Source of the DNA: Pseudomonas sp. DTU12.3
GTDB lineage: Bacteria; Pseudomonadota; Gammaproteobacteria; Pseudomonadales; Pseudomonadaceae
Direction: 5' to 3'
DNA length: 64,000 nt
Assembly: GCF_004124275.1 (NCBI RefSeq)
Contig: NZ_CP027218.1
Span: 5,713,001 to 5,777,000, forward strand
Shown here: piece by piece, positions 16,990 through 25,640 of the stretch
How positions within the stretch are numbered: position 1 is the first letter of the stretch
How the letters are laid out: the number at the start of each line of letters is the position of its first letter
Notes under the pieces: model-generated
What the model was told of the DNA's origin: nothing
Databases searched by the model: none
The model's input: only the letters and a program-made list of their open reading frames with translations
Made by a program: the position numbers and the translations under genes

Positions 16990-19086
16990 TTAAGTCCGCG
17001 ACTCCTGCGGCACCTCGGTCGCAACCACCTCTCCCTCGTGCACCTGCCGCTTCGGCAATAAAACCTGCTGTGGATAAGTCTGCGCGAAATGCACCGTCTC
17101 GGTGTTATCCACAAGCTTCTTCAAACGCTGATTGAACGCCCGGCTCACCGCATATTGCCCACCCGACACCGTCCTGAACTGCGCCGTCAGCACCACGCCA
17201 TTCAAATCCATCCTGTCCACGCCAAATACATCCAGCGGCCCCTGCAGGTTGTACTTGAGGAACGGGTCTTCGCGGATCGAATCGCCGGTTTCACGGATCA
17301 GCTCTATGGCTTTATCGACATCCGTGTCATAGGTGAATTGCACCGAGAAAAACGCATAGGCGAATTGCCGCGATTGGTTGGTCACCGCCTTGATCTGGCC
17401 GAACGGCACCGAGTGCACAAAGCCTTTACCGTCACGCAACCGCAACGTGCGAATGGTCAGTCCCTCAACCGTACCGGCATGCCCGGAATCGAGCACCACC
17501 CAATCGCCAATCGACAGGGTATCTTCGATGATGATGAACAGCCCGGTGATCACGTCCTGCACCAGTTGCTGCGAACCGAAACCGATGGCCAGGCCGACCA
17601 CCCCGGCACCGGCCAGCAACGGCGCGACATTGATTCCCAGGTTGGCCATGGTGGTGATTGCGCAGATCACCACGAGGATGATTTTTATCGCGTTGCGCAG
17701 CAGCGGCAGGATGGTTTTCACCCGCGTGCTCGGCTGGCGTGCCGCGCGTTTGCTGACCGGTGGTTTCAGGGCTTCCTGAATCGCCGTGTCGAGCACCACC
17801 CACAGCAGCCACGTAACCAGAAAGATCAGGCCGATGCGGCTCAACGCGTCACTGATCGCGCGCCCGACTGTGCTGCTCTGAGCGAAATCGAGCAGCGACA
17901 CGCCCCAGATCCGCCCGAGGATATCGATGAAGGCAATCGCGATGACGATCCGCAGCAAGGCATGCAACAGGCTGAGAAAGCGCTCCTTGTAAGCGCTGCT
18001 GCGCTGGATCGCTCCGGCTTTTCGCGACTTGAACAGGTGCTGCAGGATCGTGCTGAGAAACACCGTGCCGATCAGTAATACGGTGGTGAACAACGCGCAG
18101 CGCAGGGCCTTTTGATTGTCCTCGCCGATACCGATCAAACTCACCACTGAGACCAGCACCATCAACACAATCGGCCAGTACCACAGCCCGGAAAAAATCC
18201 GCAGCGACTCCTGCAACGAAGGTTGTTTCAGGCGTTGGCTCAGCGAGCGATTGCGGATCAGATGCGCCACCGGACGGCGCAGTCTAATCACCAATAATCC
18301 GAAAATCACCGAGGCGATCAGGCCGGTAAATACCGCAACGCTGCTGGTGATATTGCCGCCCAGTTGCCGGGCGATCTGCGGGCTGGTCAGCGCATCGCTG
18401 AGGGCGGCGAGGAAGCCGATCAGGAACAAGGGTTTTGGACAGTAATCACGAATGATCTTCGCCGCCGGACGTTTGTGCCCGGTATTGAACATCACCACCA
18501 CACATAAAAATATCGAGGTGGAGAAGATGCCACTGCTGGTGGCGTAGGCCAGACACAGCGCCAGCGCGCGCCCCACCGATGCTTGCAGAAAATGGCTGAC
18601 GTAGAGCGTCAATGGCAGGCAGATCAGTGCTGGCAGCGTGTAGGGCAGCAAATAACCCATCAGATCCTGACTGCGTTGGCGGGTGCGTAACCAGCGACCT
18701 CCACGCATACGGTTGGCCAACAAACTGCCGAGTACGGTGAGCAGCGCAAAACTGCCGAGCCAGGTGCCTGAGAGCGTAAGGAAATCCCCGGCGACGCTCC
18801 AGCCCGAGCGGTTCGAGGGTTGGTTGACCAGTTTGTCGACTTCATCGGCCGCACGGTCGGCACGCAGGCGCCAGGCGTCGACCAGATGTTCGTTGATGTC
18901 GAGTTTGTCCTGTACGTCGTCGATGCTCGAACTGATCGCACCAAGCAGACCGCCCTGCACCAGCGGCTCGGGTTCGGCGGCTTTTTCAGCGGCGGCCGGA
19001 ACGCCCGGCAGCGCGGCGGCGTCGATTTCACTGGCACCGAGAAACAGCAATGCTCCCAGCAGAATGGCGATCCTGAACTTGATCAA
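16990..19086 (-). CDS. Mechanosensitive channel, MscS family (YbiO-like)
   Basis: The 698-residue inner-membrane protein has a signal-like first segment and a periplasmic helical region. About ten further transmembrane helices lead into a C-terminal MscS domain (about 470-690). The pore helix region GINVAPLLAGAGVVGLAIGFGSQQLVQD is clear, and the MscS beta domain follows (GDWVVLDSGHAGTVEGLTIRTLRLRD). Large size and layout resemble E. coli YbiO. I place the start at a TTG (19084-19086) because GGGAG and GGAG lie just upstream and the hydrophobic leader starts there; the longer frame reads into repeat DNA. It protects against osmotic downshock by known family function. Confidence 0.88.
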   Translation of the reverse strand: MIKFRIAILLGALLFLGASEIDAAALPGVPAAAEKAAEPEPLVQGGLLGAISSSIDDVQDKLDINEHLVDAWRLRADRAADEVDKLVNQPSNRSGWSVAGDFLTLSGTWLGSFALLTVLGSLLANRMRGGRWLRTRQRSQDLMGYLLPYTLPALICLPLTLYVSHFLQASVGRALALCLAYATSSGIFSTSIFLCVVVMFNTGHKRPAAKIIRDYCPKPLFLIGFLAALSDALTSPQIARQLGGNITSSVAVFTGLIASVIFGLLVIRLRRPVAHLIRNRSLSQRLKQPSLQESLRIFSGLWYWPIVLMVLVSVVSLIGIGEDNQKALRCALFTTVLLIGTVFLSTILQHLFKSRKAGAIQRSSAYKERFLSLLHALLRIVIAIAFIDILGRIWGVSLLDFAQSSTVGRAISDALSRIGLIFLVTWLLWVVLDTAIQEALKPPVSKRAARQPSTRVKTILPLLRNAIKIILVVICAITTMANLGINVAPLLAGAGVVGLAIGFGSQQLVQDVITGLFIIIEDTLSIGDWVVLDSGHAGTVEGLTIRTLRLRDGKGFVHSVPFGQIKAVTNQSRQFAYAFFSVQFTYDTDVDKAIELIRETGDSIREDPFLKYNLQGPLDVFGVDRMDLNGVVLTAQFRTVSGGQYAVSRAFNQRLKKLVDNTETVHFAQTYPQQVLLPKRQVHEGEVVATEVPQESRT

Positions 19087-19151
19087 AACTCCGATCTCCC
19101 GTGGCTGAACCTGTAAGGAACTGATCGATAATTGGGCGGCAAGTTCAAGAG

Positions 19152-19175
19152 CCCCCTCACCCCAGCCCTCTCCCC
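19152..19175. repeat. Single family C repeat arm
   Basis: CCCCCTCACCCCAGCCCTCTCC repeats the left arm of the element at 10309. No partner arm is seen nearby, so this is a solo or decayed copy. With the REPIN at 19243 it fills much of the 363-bp gap 19087-19449. Confidence 0.75.
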
Positions 19176-19242
19176 GACAGGAGGAACTTCGCGCAGTCGG
19201 GCCACAGAGCCAGCGCAAATCTCATGGTGGATTACAAATCCC

Positions 19243-19332
19243 TGTGGGAGCGGGCTTGCTCGCGAAGGCGCGGTGTCATTCAGCATATCCTTGGGCTGAC
19301 CCACTGCCTTCGCGAGCAAGCCCGCTCCCACA
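19243..19332. repeat. REPIN, family A, reverse arm order
   Basis: Here the arms are arranged TGTGGGAGCGGGCTTGCTCG ... CGAGCAAGCCCGCTCCCACA around a 45-bp centre, opposite in order to the copies at 4081, 12440 and 16892. It lies between the divergent channel and DUF72 genes. Confidence 0.9.
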
Positions 19333-19449
19333 TTGGGATTTGTGGTGTTCATCAAAATGTACCGTCGGTAACGCCATCGAAACTTTCCCGAACCGCCCGC
19401 AGTCATCAAAAGACAGTGGCAACACGAGGGCTTTCGAAGGGAGGGTGGC

Positions 19450-20376
19450 ATGGCGACGATTCACATCGGTATTTCCGGCTGGCGCTACGCACCGTGGCGC
19501 GGGGACTTCTACCCTAAGGGACTGGGGCAAAAGCGCGAACTGCAATTCGCGTCGCGGGCGGTCAACAGCATCGAAATCAATGGATCGTTCTACGCCCTGC
19601 AACGCCCTGAGCGTTATGCTCAGTGGTATGCCGAAACGCCCGACGACTTCGTCTTCAGCGTCAAGGCGCCACGTTTCATCACCCACATCCGCCGCTTGCG
19701 CGAGATCGAAAAACCGCTGGCGAACTTCTTCGCCTCCGGGGTGCTGGAACTGAAGGAAAAACTCGGGCCGATCCTTTGGCAATTTCCGCCGAACTTCAAA
19801 TTCGAACCCGAACGCTTCGAACACTTCCTCGCCCAACTGCCCCACAACACCGAAGCCGCAGCCGCCCTCGCCCACCAGCACGATGCCCACCTGCACGGCC
19901 ATGCGAGCATGAAGGCTTACGGCAAAAAACCGTTGCGCCACGCCGTGGAAATTCGCAACGACAGCTTCATTGATCCCGACTTCGTGCGCCTGTTGAAACG
20001 CCACAACACCGCGCTGGTGATCGCCGACACCGGCGGTAAATGGCCGTACCGCGAAGACCTCACCAGCGACTTTGTCTACCTGCGCCTGCACGGTGCCGAA
20101 GAGCTCTACGCCAGCGGCTACACCGCGCCAGCGCTCAAGCGTTGGGCCGAGCGCATCGACGCCTGGCATCACGGCGAGCAACCTAAAGATGCCCATCTGA
20201 TCGCGCCACGCCTGAAGCCACGCGCACGCAAATCCCGCGAAGTGTTCTGCTATTTCGATAACGACATCAAAGTCCGCGCGCCCTATGACGCACGCGATCT
20301 GTTGCAGCGTTTCGAACTGGATAAAGACCTCGCCACCACCCCCGGCGAACCCGCTGGCGAAGGAGTGCTGGCATGA
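19450..20376 (+). CDS. DUF72 (YecE-like) protein
   Basis: The 308-residue protein begins with IHIGISGWRYAPWRGDFYP and contains ASRAVNSIEINGSFYALQRPE, VFSVKAPRFITHIRRL and GPILWQFPPNF. All are hallmarks of the DUF72/YecE TIM-barrel family. The biochemical function of the family is not established. A strong AAGGGAGG ribosome site precedes the ATG. Its stop overlaps the next gene's ATG by 4 bp, so it leads a four-gene, fully overlapping operon with a nuclease-like gene, clsB and ybhN. Confidence 0.9.
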   Translation: MATIHIGISGWRYAPWRGDFYPKGLGQKRELQFASRAVNSIEINGSFYALQRPERYAQWYAETPDDFVFSVKAPRFITHIRRLREIEKPLANFFASGVLELKEKLGPILWQFPPNFKFEPERFEHFLAQLPHNTEAAAALAHQHDAHLHGHASMKAYGKKPLRHAVEIRNDSFIDPDFVRLLKRHNTALVIADTGGKWPYREDLTSDFVYLRLHGAEELYASGYTAPALKRWAERIDAWHHGEQPKDAHLIAPRLKPRARKSREVFCYFDNDIKVRAPYDARDLLQRFELDKDLATTPGEPAGEGVLA

Positions 20377-21170
20377 GTATTCCAGAACCGGTCGGCTTCA
20401 CCGATGAAGGTTCGGTCGTCGCGCCTTCGGTACGCACGTTCACCGTGTTGACGGTCAATACCCACAAGGGTTTCACCGCACTCAACCGACGTTTCATCCT
20501 CCCGGAATTGCGCGAAGCCGTGCGCAGCGTGGCCGCCGACGTGGTGTTCCTGCAGGAAGTCCACGGCACCCACGAGCATCATCACAAGCGCTACAGCAAT
20601 TGGCCGACGATGCCGCAGTACGAATTCCTCGCCGACAGTCTCTGGCCGCAGTTCGCCTATGGGCGCAACGCGGTGTACCCGGACGGCGATCACGGCAATG
20701 CGTTGCTGTCGAAATTCCAGATCATCCGCCACGACAACCTCGACGTGTCGATCAGCGGCCACGAGAACCGTGGCTTGCTGCATTGCGTGCTGCGCCTGCC
20801 CGGCGACGGCGCCGAAATCCATGCGATCTGCGTGCATCTGGGCCTGCGCGAAAGTCATCGCAACGCACAGTTGAAACTGCTCGGCGAACGCCTTGCCGAA
20901 TTGCCCGACGACGCACCGGTGATCGTCGCCGGCGACTTCAATGACTGGCGCCAGCGTGCCGATGCACTGCTCAAACCTTGCGGCCTGCGTGAAGTGTTCG
21001 CCGAGCACCACGGCAAACCGGCGCGCAGTTTCCCCGCACGCCTGCCGACCCTGCGGCTCGATCGCATCTACGTGCGCAACCTCAAGGCCAGCCAGCCGAA
21101 AGTCCTCGCCAACCGCCCTTGGTCACACCTTTCCGACCACGCACCGTTATCGGTGGAGATCGAACTATGA
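20373..21170 (+). CDS. Endonuclease/exonuclease/phosphatase family protein (YbhP-like)
   Basis: The 265-residue protein has the EEP fold signature: LTVNTHKG near the start, DVVFLQEVHGTHEHH with the metal-binding Glu, and VIVAGDFNDWRQ with Asp and Asn. Near the end are LRLDRIYVRNL and the catalytic SDHAPLSVE. Family members cut DNA, RNA, sugar phosphates or phospholipids. The position directly before clsB and ybhN, as in E. coli ybhP-clsB-ybhN, suggests a role with membrane lipids. It overlaps genes on both sides by 4 bp (ATGA). Confidence 0.92.
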   Translation: MSIPEPVGFTDEGSVVAPSVRTFTVLTVNTHKGFTALNRRFILPELREAVRSVAADVVFLQEVHGTHEHHHKRYSNWPTMPQYEFLADSLWPQFAYGRNAVYPDGDHGNALLSKFQIIRHDNLDVSISGHENRGLLHCVLRLPGDGAEIHAICVHLGLRESHRNAQLKLLGERLAELPDDAPVIVAGDFNDWRQRADALLKPCGLREVFAEHHGKPARSFPARLPTLRLDRIYVRNLKASQPKVLANRPWSHLSDHAPLSVEIEL

Positions 21171-22441
21171 ACAGCGCGCCGCTGGAGAAATCCGCCGTGG
21201 AACCCATCAGCATCAACCCGCCGATACGCGAGCCCGGCCAGGTCGACGTCGAGTACCGCTGGCAGGGCGGCAACCATGTGCAATTGCTGGAAAACGGCGA
21301 GGAGTATTTCCCTCGCGTATTCGCGGCGATGCGCGCGGCGAAAAGTGAAATCCTCCTGGAGACATTCATCGTCTTCGAAGACAAGGTCGGCGCCGAACTG
21401 CAGGAGATTCTGATTGATGCGGCGCAGCGCGGCGTGCGCACCACCGTCAGCCTCGACGGCTTCGGCTGCGGTGAGTTGAGCACCGCCTATCTCACCGCGC
21501 TGAGCGAGGCCGGGGTGCATTTGCAGATCTTCGACCCGGCGCCCAAGCACTTGGGCATTCGCACCAATTGGTTTCGCCGCCTGCACCGCAAGATCGTCGT
21601 GGTCGACGGCCTGATTGCATTCATCGGCGGAATCAACTTTTCCGGTGATCACCTCGCCGATTTCGGCCCCGAGGCCAAGCAGGACTATTCGGTGGAAGTA
21701 CAAGGTCCGGCGGTCGCCGACATCCACCATTTTGCCCTGCTGCAAAGTGGCAGGCCAGGCCGCGCGCGGTTCTGGTGGCAACGCCGGCGCCAGCGTCGCG
21801 CCGAGATGGCTTTCGACGACCACGATGGCCAGGTGCGCCTGGTGTTCCGCGACAACGATCAGCACCACACCGATATTGAAGACGTTTATTTGCAGGTATT
21901 GCGCCGTGCCAAACGCCGGGTGGTTATCGCCAATGCGTATTTCTTTCCCGGTTATCGTCTGCTGCGCGAAATGCGCAATGCCGCGCGCCGAGGCGTCGAT
22001 GTCCGACTGATCCTGCAAGGCCAGCCGGACATGCTGGTGGCCAAGCTCACCGCACGCATGACCTACGATTATTTGCTCAAGGCCGGGGTGCAGATTCACG
22101 AATATTGCCAGCGCCCGCTGCACGGCAAAGTGGCGCTGGTCGATGACGAATGGAGCACTGTCGGTTCGAGTAATCTCGACCCGCTGAGCCTGTCACTGAA
22201 TCTGGAAGCCAACGTGCTGATCCGTGATCGCGCGTTCAATCAGCACTTGTTCGAGCGCCTCGAAGACCTCAGCCAGAACCATTGCAAAGCCATGGACGCC
22301 AGCAAGTCTCCGCGCGGACGCATATGGCACATGACCATTGGTTTTCTGGTGTTCCACTTTCTGCGGCATTTCCCGGCGATGGCCGGTTGGTTGCCTGCGC
22401 ACAAACCGCGGCTCAAGCCGTTTCGAGGTAACCGCTCATGA
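21167..22441 (+). CDS. clsB: Cardiolipin synthase ClsB
   Basis: ClsB is a phospholipase-D-superfamily enzyme that makes cardiolipin from phosphatidylglycerol. The 424-residue protein has two HKD motifs: HRKIVVVDGLIAFIGGIN near residue 141 and HGKVALVDDEWSTVGSSNLD near residue 319. Unlike ClsA it lacks two N-terminal transmembrane helices; a hydrophobic stretch lies near the C-terminus (MTIGFLVFHFLRHFPAMAGW). I choose the ATG at 21167, which overlaps the nuclease stop by 4 bp. Its own stop overlaps the ybhN start. Confidence 0.94.
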   Translation: MNSAPLEKSAVEPISINPPIREPGQVDVEYRWQGGNHVQLLENGEEYFPRVFAAMRAAKSEILLETFIVFEDKVGAELQEILIDAAQRGVRTTVSLDGFGCGELSTAYLTALSEAGVHLQIFDPAPKHLGIRTNWFRRLHRKIVVVDGLIAFIGGINFSGDHLADFGPEAKQDYSVEVQGPAVADIHHFALLQSGRPGRARFWWQRRRQRRAEMAFDDHDGQVRLVFRDNDQHHTDIEDVYLQVLRRAKRRVVIANAYFFPGYRLLREMRNAARRGVDVRLILQGQPDMLVAKLTARMTYDYLLKAGVQIHEYCQRPLHGKVALVDDEWSTVGSSNLDPLSLSLNLEANVLIRDRAFNQHLFERLEDLSQNHCKAMDASKSPRGRIWHMTIGFLVFHFLRHFPAMAGWLPAHKPRLKPFRGNRS

Positions 22442-23427
22442 GCCATTCCGAGGTGCATCCGAATGCTCATGCCGCGCCAGCGACTCACTCGAAATGGAGT
22501 CGCTGGAAACGTCCGCTGACGCTGCTGTTTTTCCTCGCGCTGATTGTCTTGCTGACGTTGTTCGCCACGCGCATTGAATGGGCCGAAGTGCTGCAAACCC
22601 TCGCCGACTTCAAGGTGCGCACGCTGATCATTGCCGCCAGCCTGACGCTGCTGAGTTTTCTCGTATACGCCAGTTTCGACCTGATCGGCCGCACCTATAT
22701 TCGTCAGGATCTGACCTGGAAACAGATCCTGCCGGTGGGGATCATCAGCTACGCGTTCAACCTCAATCTCAGTGCCTGGGTCGGCGGCATCGCCATGCGT
22801 TATCGGCTGTATTCGCGACTGGGCGTGAGCAAGGGGAATATTGCCAAGATTCTTGGCCTGAGCCTGGCGACCAACTGGTTTGGCTACATGACCATTGCCG
22901 GCGTGGTGTTCAGCAGTGGCCTGGTGAGCATGCCGCCGGGTTGGAAAGTCAGCAGCGACGCGCTGCAAGGTATTGGTGTTTTGCTGCTGCTGATCAGCGC
23001 CGGGTATCTGCTGGCGTGTCAGTTTTCCAAGCGCCGCGAATGGTCGATTCGCGGGGTGGAAATCAATCTGCCGTCGCTGCGCATGGCGGTCCTGCAATTA
23101 CTCCTTGGGGCGTTGAACTGGTCGTTGATGGCAGCGGTGATTTTCACTTTGTTGCCGAGCAAGCTCGACTATCCGTTGGTGCTGGGGGTGTTGTTGATCA
23201 GTGCGATTGCCGGGGTCATCACGCATATTCCGGCGGGGCTTGGGGTGTTGGAGGCAGTGTTTGTCGCGCTGCTGCAGCACGAGGCTTCGCGTGGGAGTCT
23301 GGTGGCGGGATTGCTGGCGTATCGGGCGATTTATTTTCTGTTGCCGTTGTTGATTACGCTGGTGATGTATCTGGTGGTGGAGGCAAAAGCCAAGGCGTTG
23401 CGGATCGAAAAGACGCCGAGGCATTAA
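22438..23427 (+). CDS. ybhN: YbhN family membrane protein (LPG synthase transmembrane-like)
   Basis: The 329-residue protein has about eight hydrophobic helices and belongs to the UPF0104/lysylphosphatidylglycerol synthase transmembrane family. The family signature GVSKGNIAKILGLSLATNWFGY-type segment and AGVITHIPAGLGVLEAVFVALL are present. It lacks the MprF catalytic domain, so it is not an aminoacyl-lipid synthase; a lipid flippase-like role has been suggested for such proteins. It closes the DUF72-ybhP-clsB-ybhN operon. Confidence 0.9.
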   Translation: MSHSEVHPNAHAAPATHSKWSRWKRPLTLLFFLALIVLLTLFATRIEWAEVLQTLADFKVRTLIIAASLTLLSFLVYASFDLIGRTYIRQDLTWKQILPVGIISYAFNLNLSAWVGGIAMRYRLYSRLGVSKGNIAKILGLSLATNWFGYMTIAGVVFSSGLVSMPPGWKVSSDALQGIGVLLLLISAGYLLACQFSKRREWSIRGVEINLPSLRMAVLQLLLGALNWSLMAAVIFTLLPSKLDYPLVLGVLLISAIAGVITHIPAGLGVLEAVFVALLQHEASRGSLVAGLLAYRAIYFLLPLLITLVMYLVVEAKAKALRIEKTPRH

Positions 23428-23430
23428 GAG

Positions 23431-23500
23431 CAAAAGATCGCAGCCTGCGGCAGCTCCTACAGAAATCTCTGTAGGAGCTGCCGCAGGCTGCGATCTTTTG
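23431..23500. repeat. REPIN, family B
   Basis: Nearly perfect inverted arms (CAAAAGATCGCAGCCTGCGG and its complement) have only a short AGAAATCTCT centre. The element forms a roughly 30-bp hairpin between convergent ybhN and the hydrolase gene, and probably serves as their shared transcript end. Confidence 0.92.
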
Positions 23501-23503
23501 CTT

Positions 23504-24259
23504 TCAGGATTGAATAATGCTCAACCGTTCGCCAACGACCATCTCGGTAATCCAGTCCACCAATATCGAGGTATACGCCTGCTGCGACACCGGTTCGCTC
23601 AACGCATGGTCTGCGCCATCGATAATCCGGTGCGTCAGTGAGTGCGTCTGCTGACACGCCGCGCGGTAACTCATGATCGCTGCATGCGGGACGTAATCAT
23701 CGGTTTCCGACTCCACCAGCAATACATCGCCAGTGAATTGCGAACACGCGTGCAATGCCCGATTAGTGTCAGCGCGCACCAGCGTGCTGCGATAATCACG
23801 CAAATCCGCCTTGTCCAGATCACGCTTCGGAGTGTGCCATTGCTCGTCGCGATACAGTGCCGGCACGCGCAGCGCCAGCCAGCGCACCGGGCGCAGTGAC
23901 GTGAGGATGGAGGCGAGATAGCCGCCATAACTGGTGCCCACCACGGCAATGGCCGAGGTATCGAGCGCCGGATGCGCCAGCAATCGATCATAGGCCGCGA
24001 GCAAATCGCGCAGATTGTCTTCGCGGGTAACTCGGGTCAGTGGTATCCCGGTGTCGCCAGTGTGCCCGCGCAAGTCGAATGTCAGACACACACAACCGAG
24101 ACCGGCGATGCCTTTCGCGCGCTCAAGATCGCGCTCTTGGCTACCGCCCCAACCGTGGACAAACAACACCCCCGGGACTTTCGATTTGGGACTGAGAAAA
24201 GTCCCGCTCATCTGTTCATCATCAATGTCGATTTGAATGCTTTCGCTTCTAGCCGTCAT
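23504..24259 (-). CDS. Alpha/beta hydrolase
   Basis: The 251-residue cytosolic protein has the oxyanion region VLFVHGWGGSQERD near residue 30. The nucleophile elbow GTSYGGY is near 107, with the catalytic Ser at its centre. An acidic residue in ETDDYVPH and the catalytic His in ADHALSEP complete the triad. It resembles dipeptidyl-aminopeptidase/acyl-esterase-like hydrolases; the substrate is unknown. Its ATG lies 11 bp inside the end of the DUF3182 gene, so the two are coupled and may act in one pathway. Confidence 0.88.
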   Translation of the reverse strand: MTARSESIQIDIDDEQMSGTFLSPKSKVPGVLFVHGWGGSQERDLERAKGIAGLGCVCLTFDLRGHTGDTGIPLTRVTREDNLRDLLAAYDRLLAHPALDTSAIAVVGTSYGGYLASILTSLRPVRWLALRVPALYRDEQWHTPKRDLDKADLRDYRSTLVRADTNRALHACSQFTGDVLLVESETDDYVPHAAIMSYRAACQQTHSLTHRIIDGADHALSEPVSQQAYTSILVDWITEMVVGERLSIIQS

Positions 24260-25358
24260 AGGATTTGACCGTTACGTATTTGAGAAGAAACTCGCTGTTT
24301 TCAGCCGGGCCGCGATACACCTCGATGGCATCCGCCGGCAACGGCTGATCGATGTAGGTTTCCACCGAAGACACGCGGATCGCGCGCATTCCCGGATCGT
24401 TGACGAAACTTTGCAGCGCCGCGACTTCGGCGCTGCTGGCACCGCCCATGCGCCAGGATTGTTCGAGCACGCCGCTGCGTGTCTTGCCGTTGCCGTCCAG
24501 GCCTTGGGCGATGTCGTAGTTGCGCCGCGAGGCGTAGAAACGTGGGTAGGCTTCGTCGGCGGCGCTGTCGAAAATCTGCGCCTGCTCGATGGCCAGACGC
24601 ACATCATCGGGCAACTCCAGTGCCAGCAGTTCTTCGTATCCGCCCTGCACCACCAGCAGGTTCGAACCGCCGTAGACATCTTCGTCGTGAGCGTCTTTGG
24701 TCAAGTATTGATCACCGCAGTAGCTCAGCACTTTGTCGCCGATGAATGACTGGCCGACGCTGTGGGTGATGACGTCGCGCAAGTCCTGCTCCAGCACCAC
24801 ACCTTCGCTGAACTGTTTGGCAACGTCGGCGCGGGCGAGCATTTCATCGAAGGCGTCCAGACTCTTGATCACCTCCTGACCGCGACCGGCACAGGCGTGG
24901 ATCGGCTTCAGGCGGATCGGCCCGCTGTACAACAAGTGTTCGGCGGCGGCCCGCGCATCTTCGAGGGCAAACACACTCAAACCATCGAGTACCACGTTAC
25001 GCGTGCGTTCGCTGAACAGCGGCGACCAGCCTTGCGGCGCATGCGCGAGATGACTGCGCAGGCCGTGGCTGATGGCTTTGGTGCAGATGAAATCGTGTTC
25101 GACAAACCCGCCCCATAGATCATCCGGACCGTTGATCCCCAGCGCCTGCGCCTGCCCGGCGCCGACGATGGTTTGCGTCGGCAACAGATACAGATCACGA
25201 CCGCGGTGTTTTTCCGGGTTGTAGCTGCCACCGAACTTCAACCCGAGAATCTGCGCCAGCCAGCGGGCCAGAGCTTTGTTGGTCTGCACTTCATGTTGCG
25301 GCGCGTCGGCGCGTACCGAATGGGCGACAACGGTTTTCCTGCGGGGTGTCGGGGTCAT
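24249..25358 (-). CDS. DUF3182 family protein, ATP-grasp-like
   Basis: The protein is about 369 residues and belongs to DUF3182, which has no assigned function. The segment IRLKPIHACAGRGQEVI near residue 180, followed by an acidic GVVLEQDL, looks like the nucleotide-binding part of an ATP-grasp ligase. This is my inference. I use the ATG at 25358 because GGGGGA lies 3 bp upstream of it; the ATG at 25373 is possible. No signal peptide is seen. It overlaps the hydrolase gene by 11 bp. Confidence 0.82.
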   Translation of the reverse strand: MTPTPRRKTVVAHSVRADAPQHEVQTNKALARWLAQILGLKFGGSYNPEKHRGRDLYLLPTQTIVGAGQAQALGINGPDDLWGGFVEHDFICTKAISHGLRSHLAHAPQGWSPLFSERTRNVVLDGLSVFALEDARAAAEHLLYSGPIRLKPIHACAGRGQEVIKSLDAFDEMLARADVAKQFSEGVVLEQDLRDVITHSVGQSFIGDKVLSYCGDQYLTKDAHDEDVYGGSNLLVVQGGYEELLALELPDDVRLAIEQAQIFDSAADEAYPRFYASRRNYDIAQGLDGNGKTRSGVLEQSWRMGGASSAEVAALQSFVNDPGMRAIRVSSVETYIDQPLPADAIEVYRGPAENSEFLLKYVTVKSYDG

Positions 25359-25550
25359 GCGTCCCCCTTCCATCGGTTCGATGACTGTAGCGGTGAAGGG
25401 TGCAGAGATCAGGCCAACCGCTGCTCTATGGAAATCCTCGGTTAATCAGAAACTTGCCGGAATCGTGCTGGCATCGCGCCTGTTTCAATCTGCACGACCA
25501 TGCGCTAAACCCCGGCAAATTGCACGATCCAAAATCGGATCGGAGCCCCG

Positions 25551-25640
25551 TGTGGGAGCGGGCTTGCTCGCGAAGGCGTAGTGTCAGCCAGCACAATGTA
25601 ACCTGCCACACCGTCTTCGCGAGCAAGCCCGCTCCCACAT
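25551..25640. repeat. REPIN, family A, reverse arm order
   Basis: TGTGGGAGCGGGCTTGCTCG and CGAGCAAGCCCGCTCCCACA lie around a 40-bp centre. It is located just past the end of the GlxA-type regulator gene. The remaining stretch 25359-25550 shows no gene. Confidence 0.9.
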
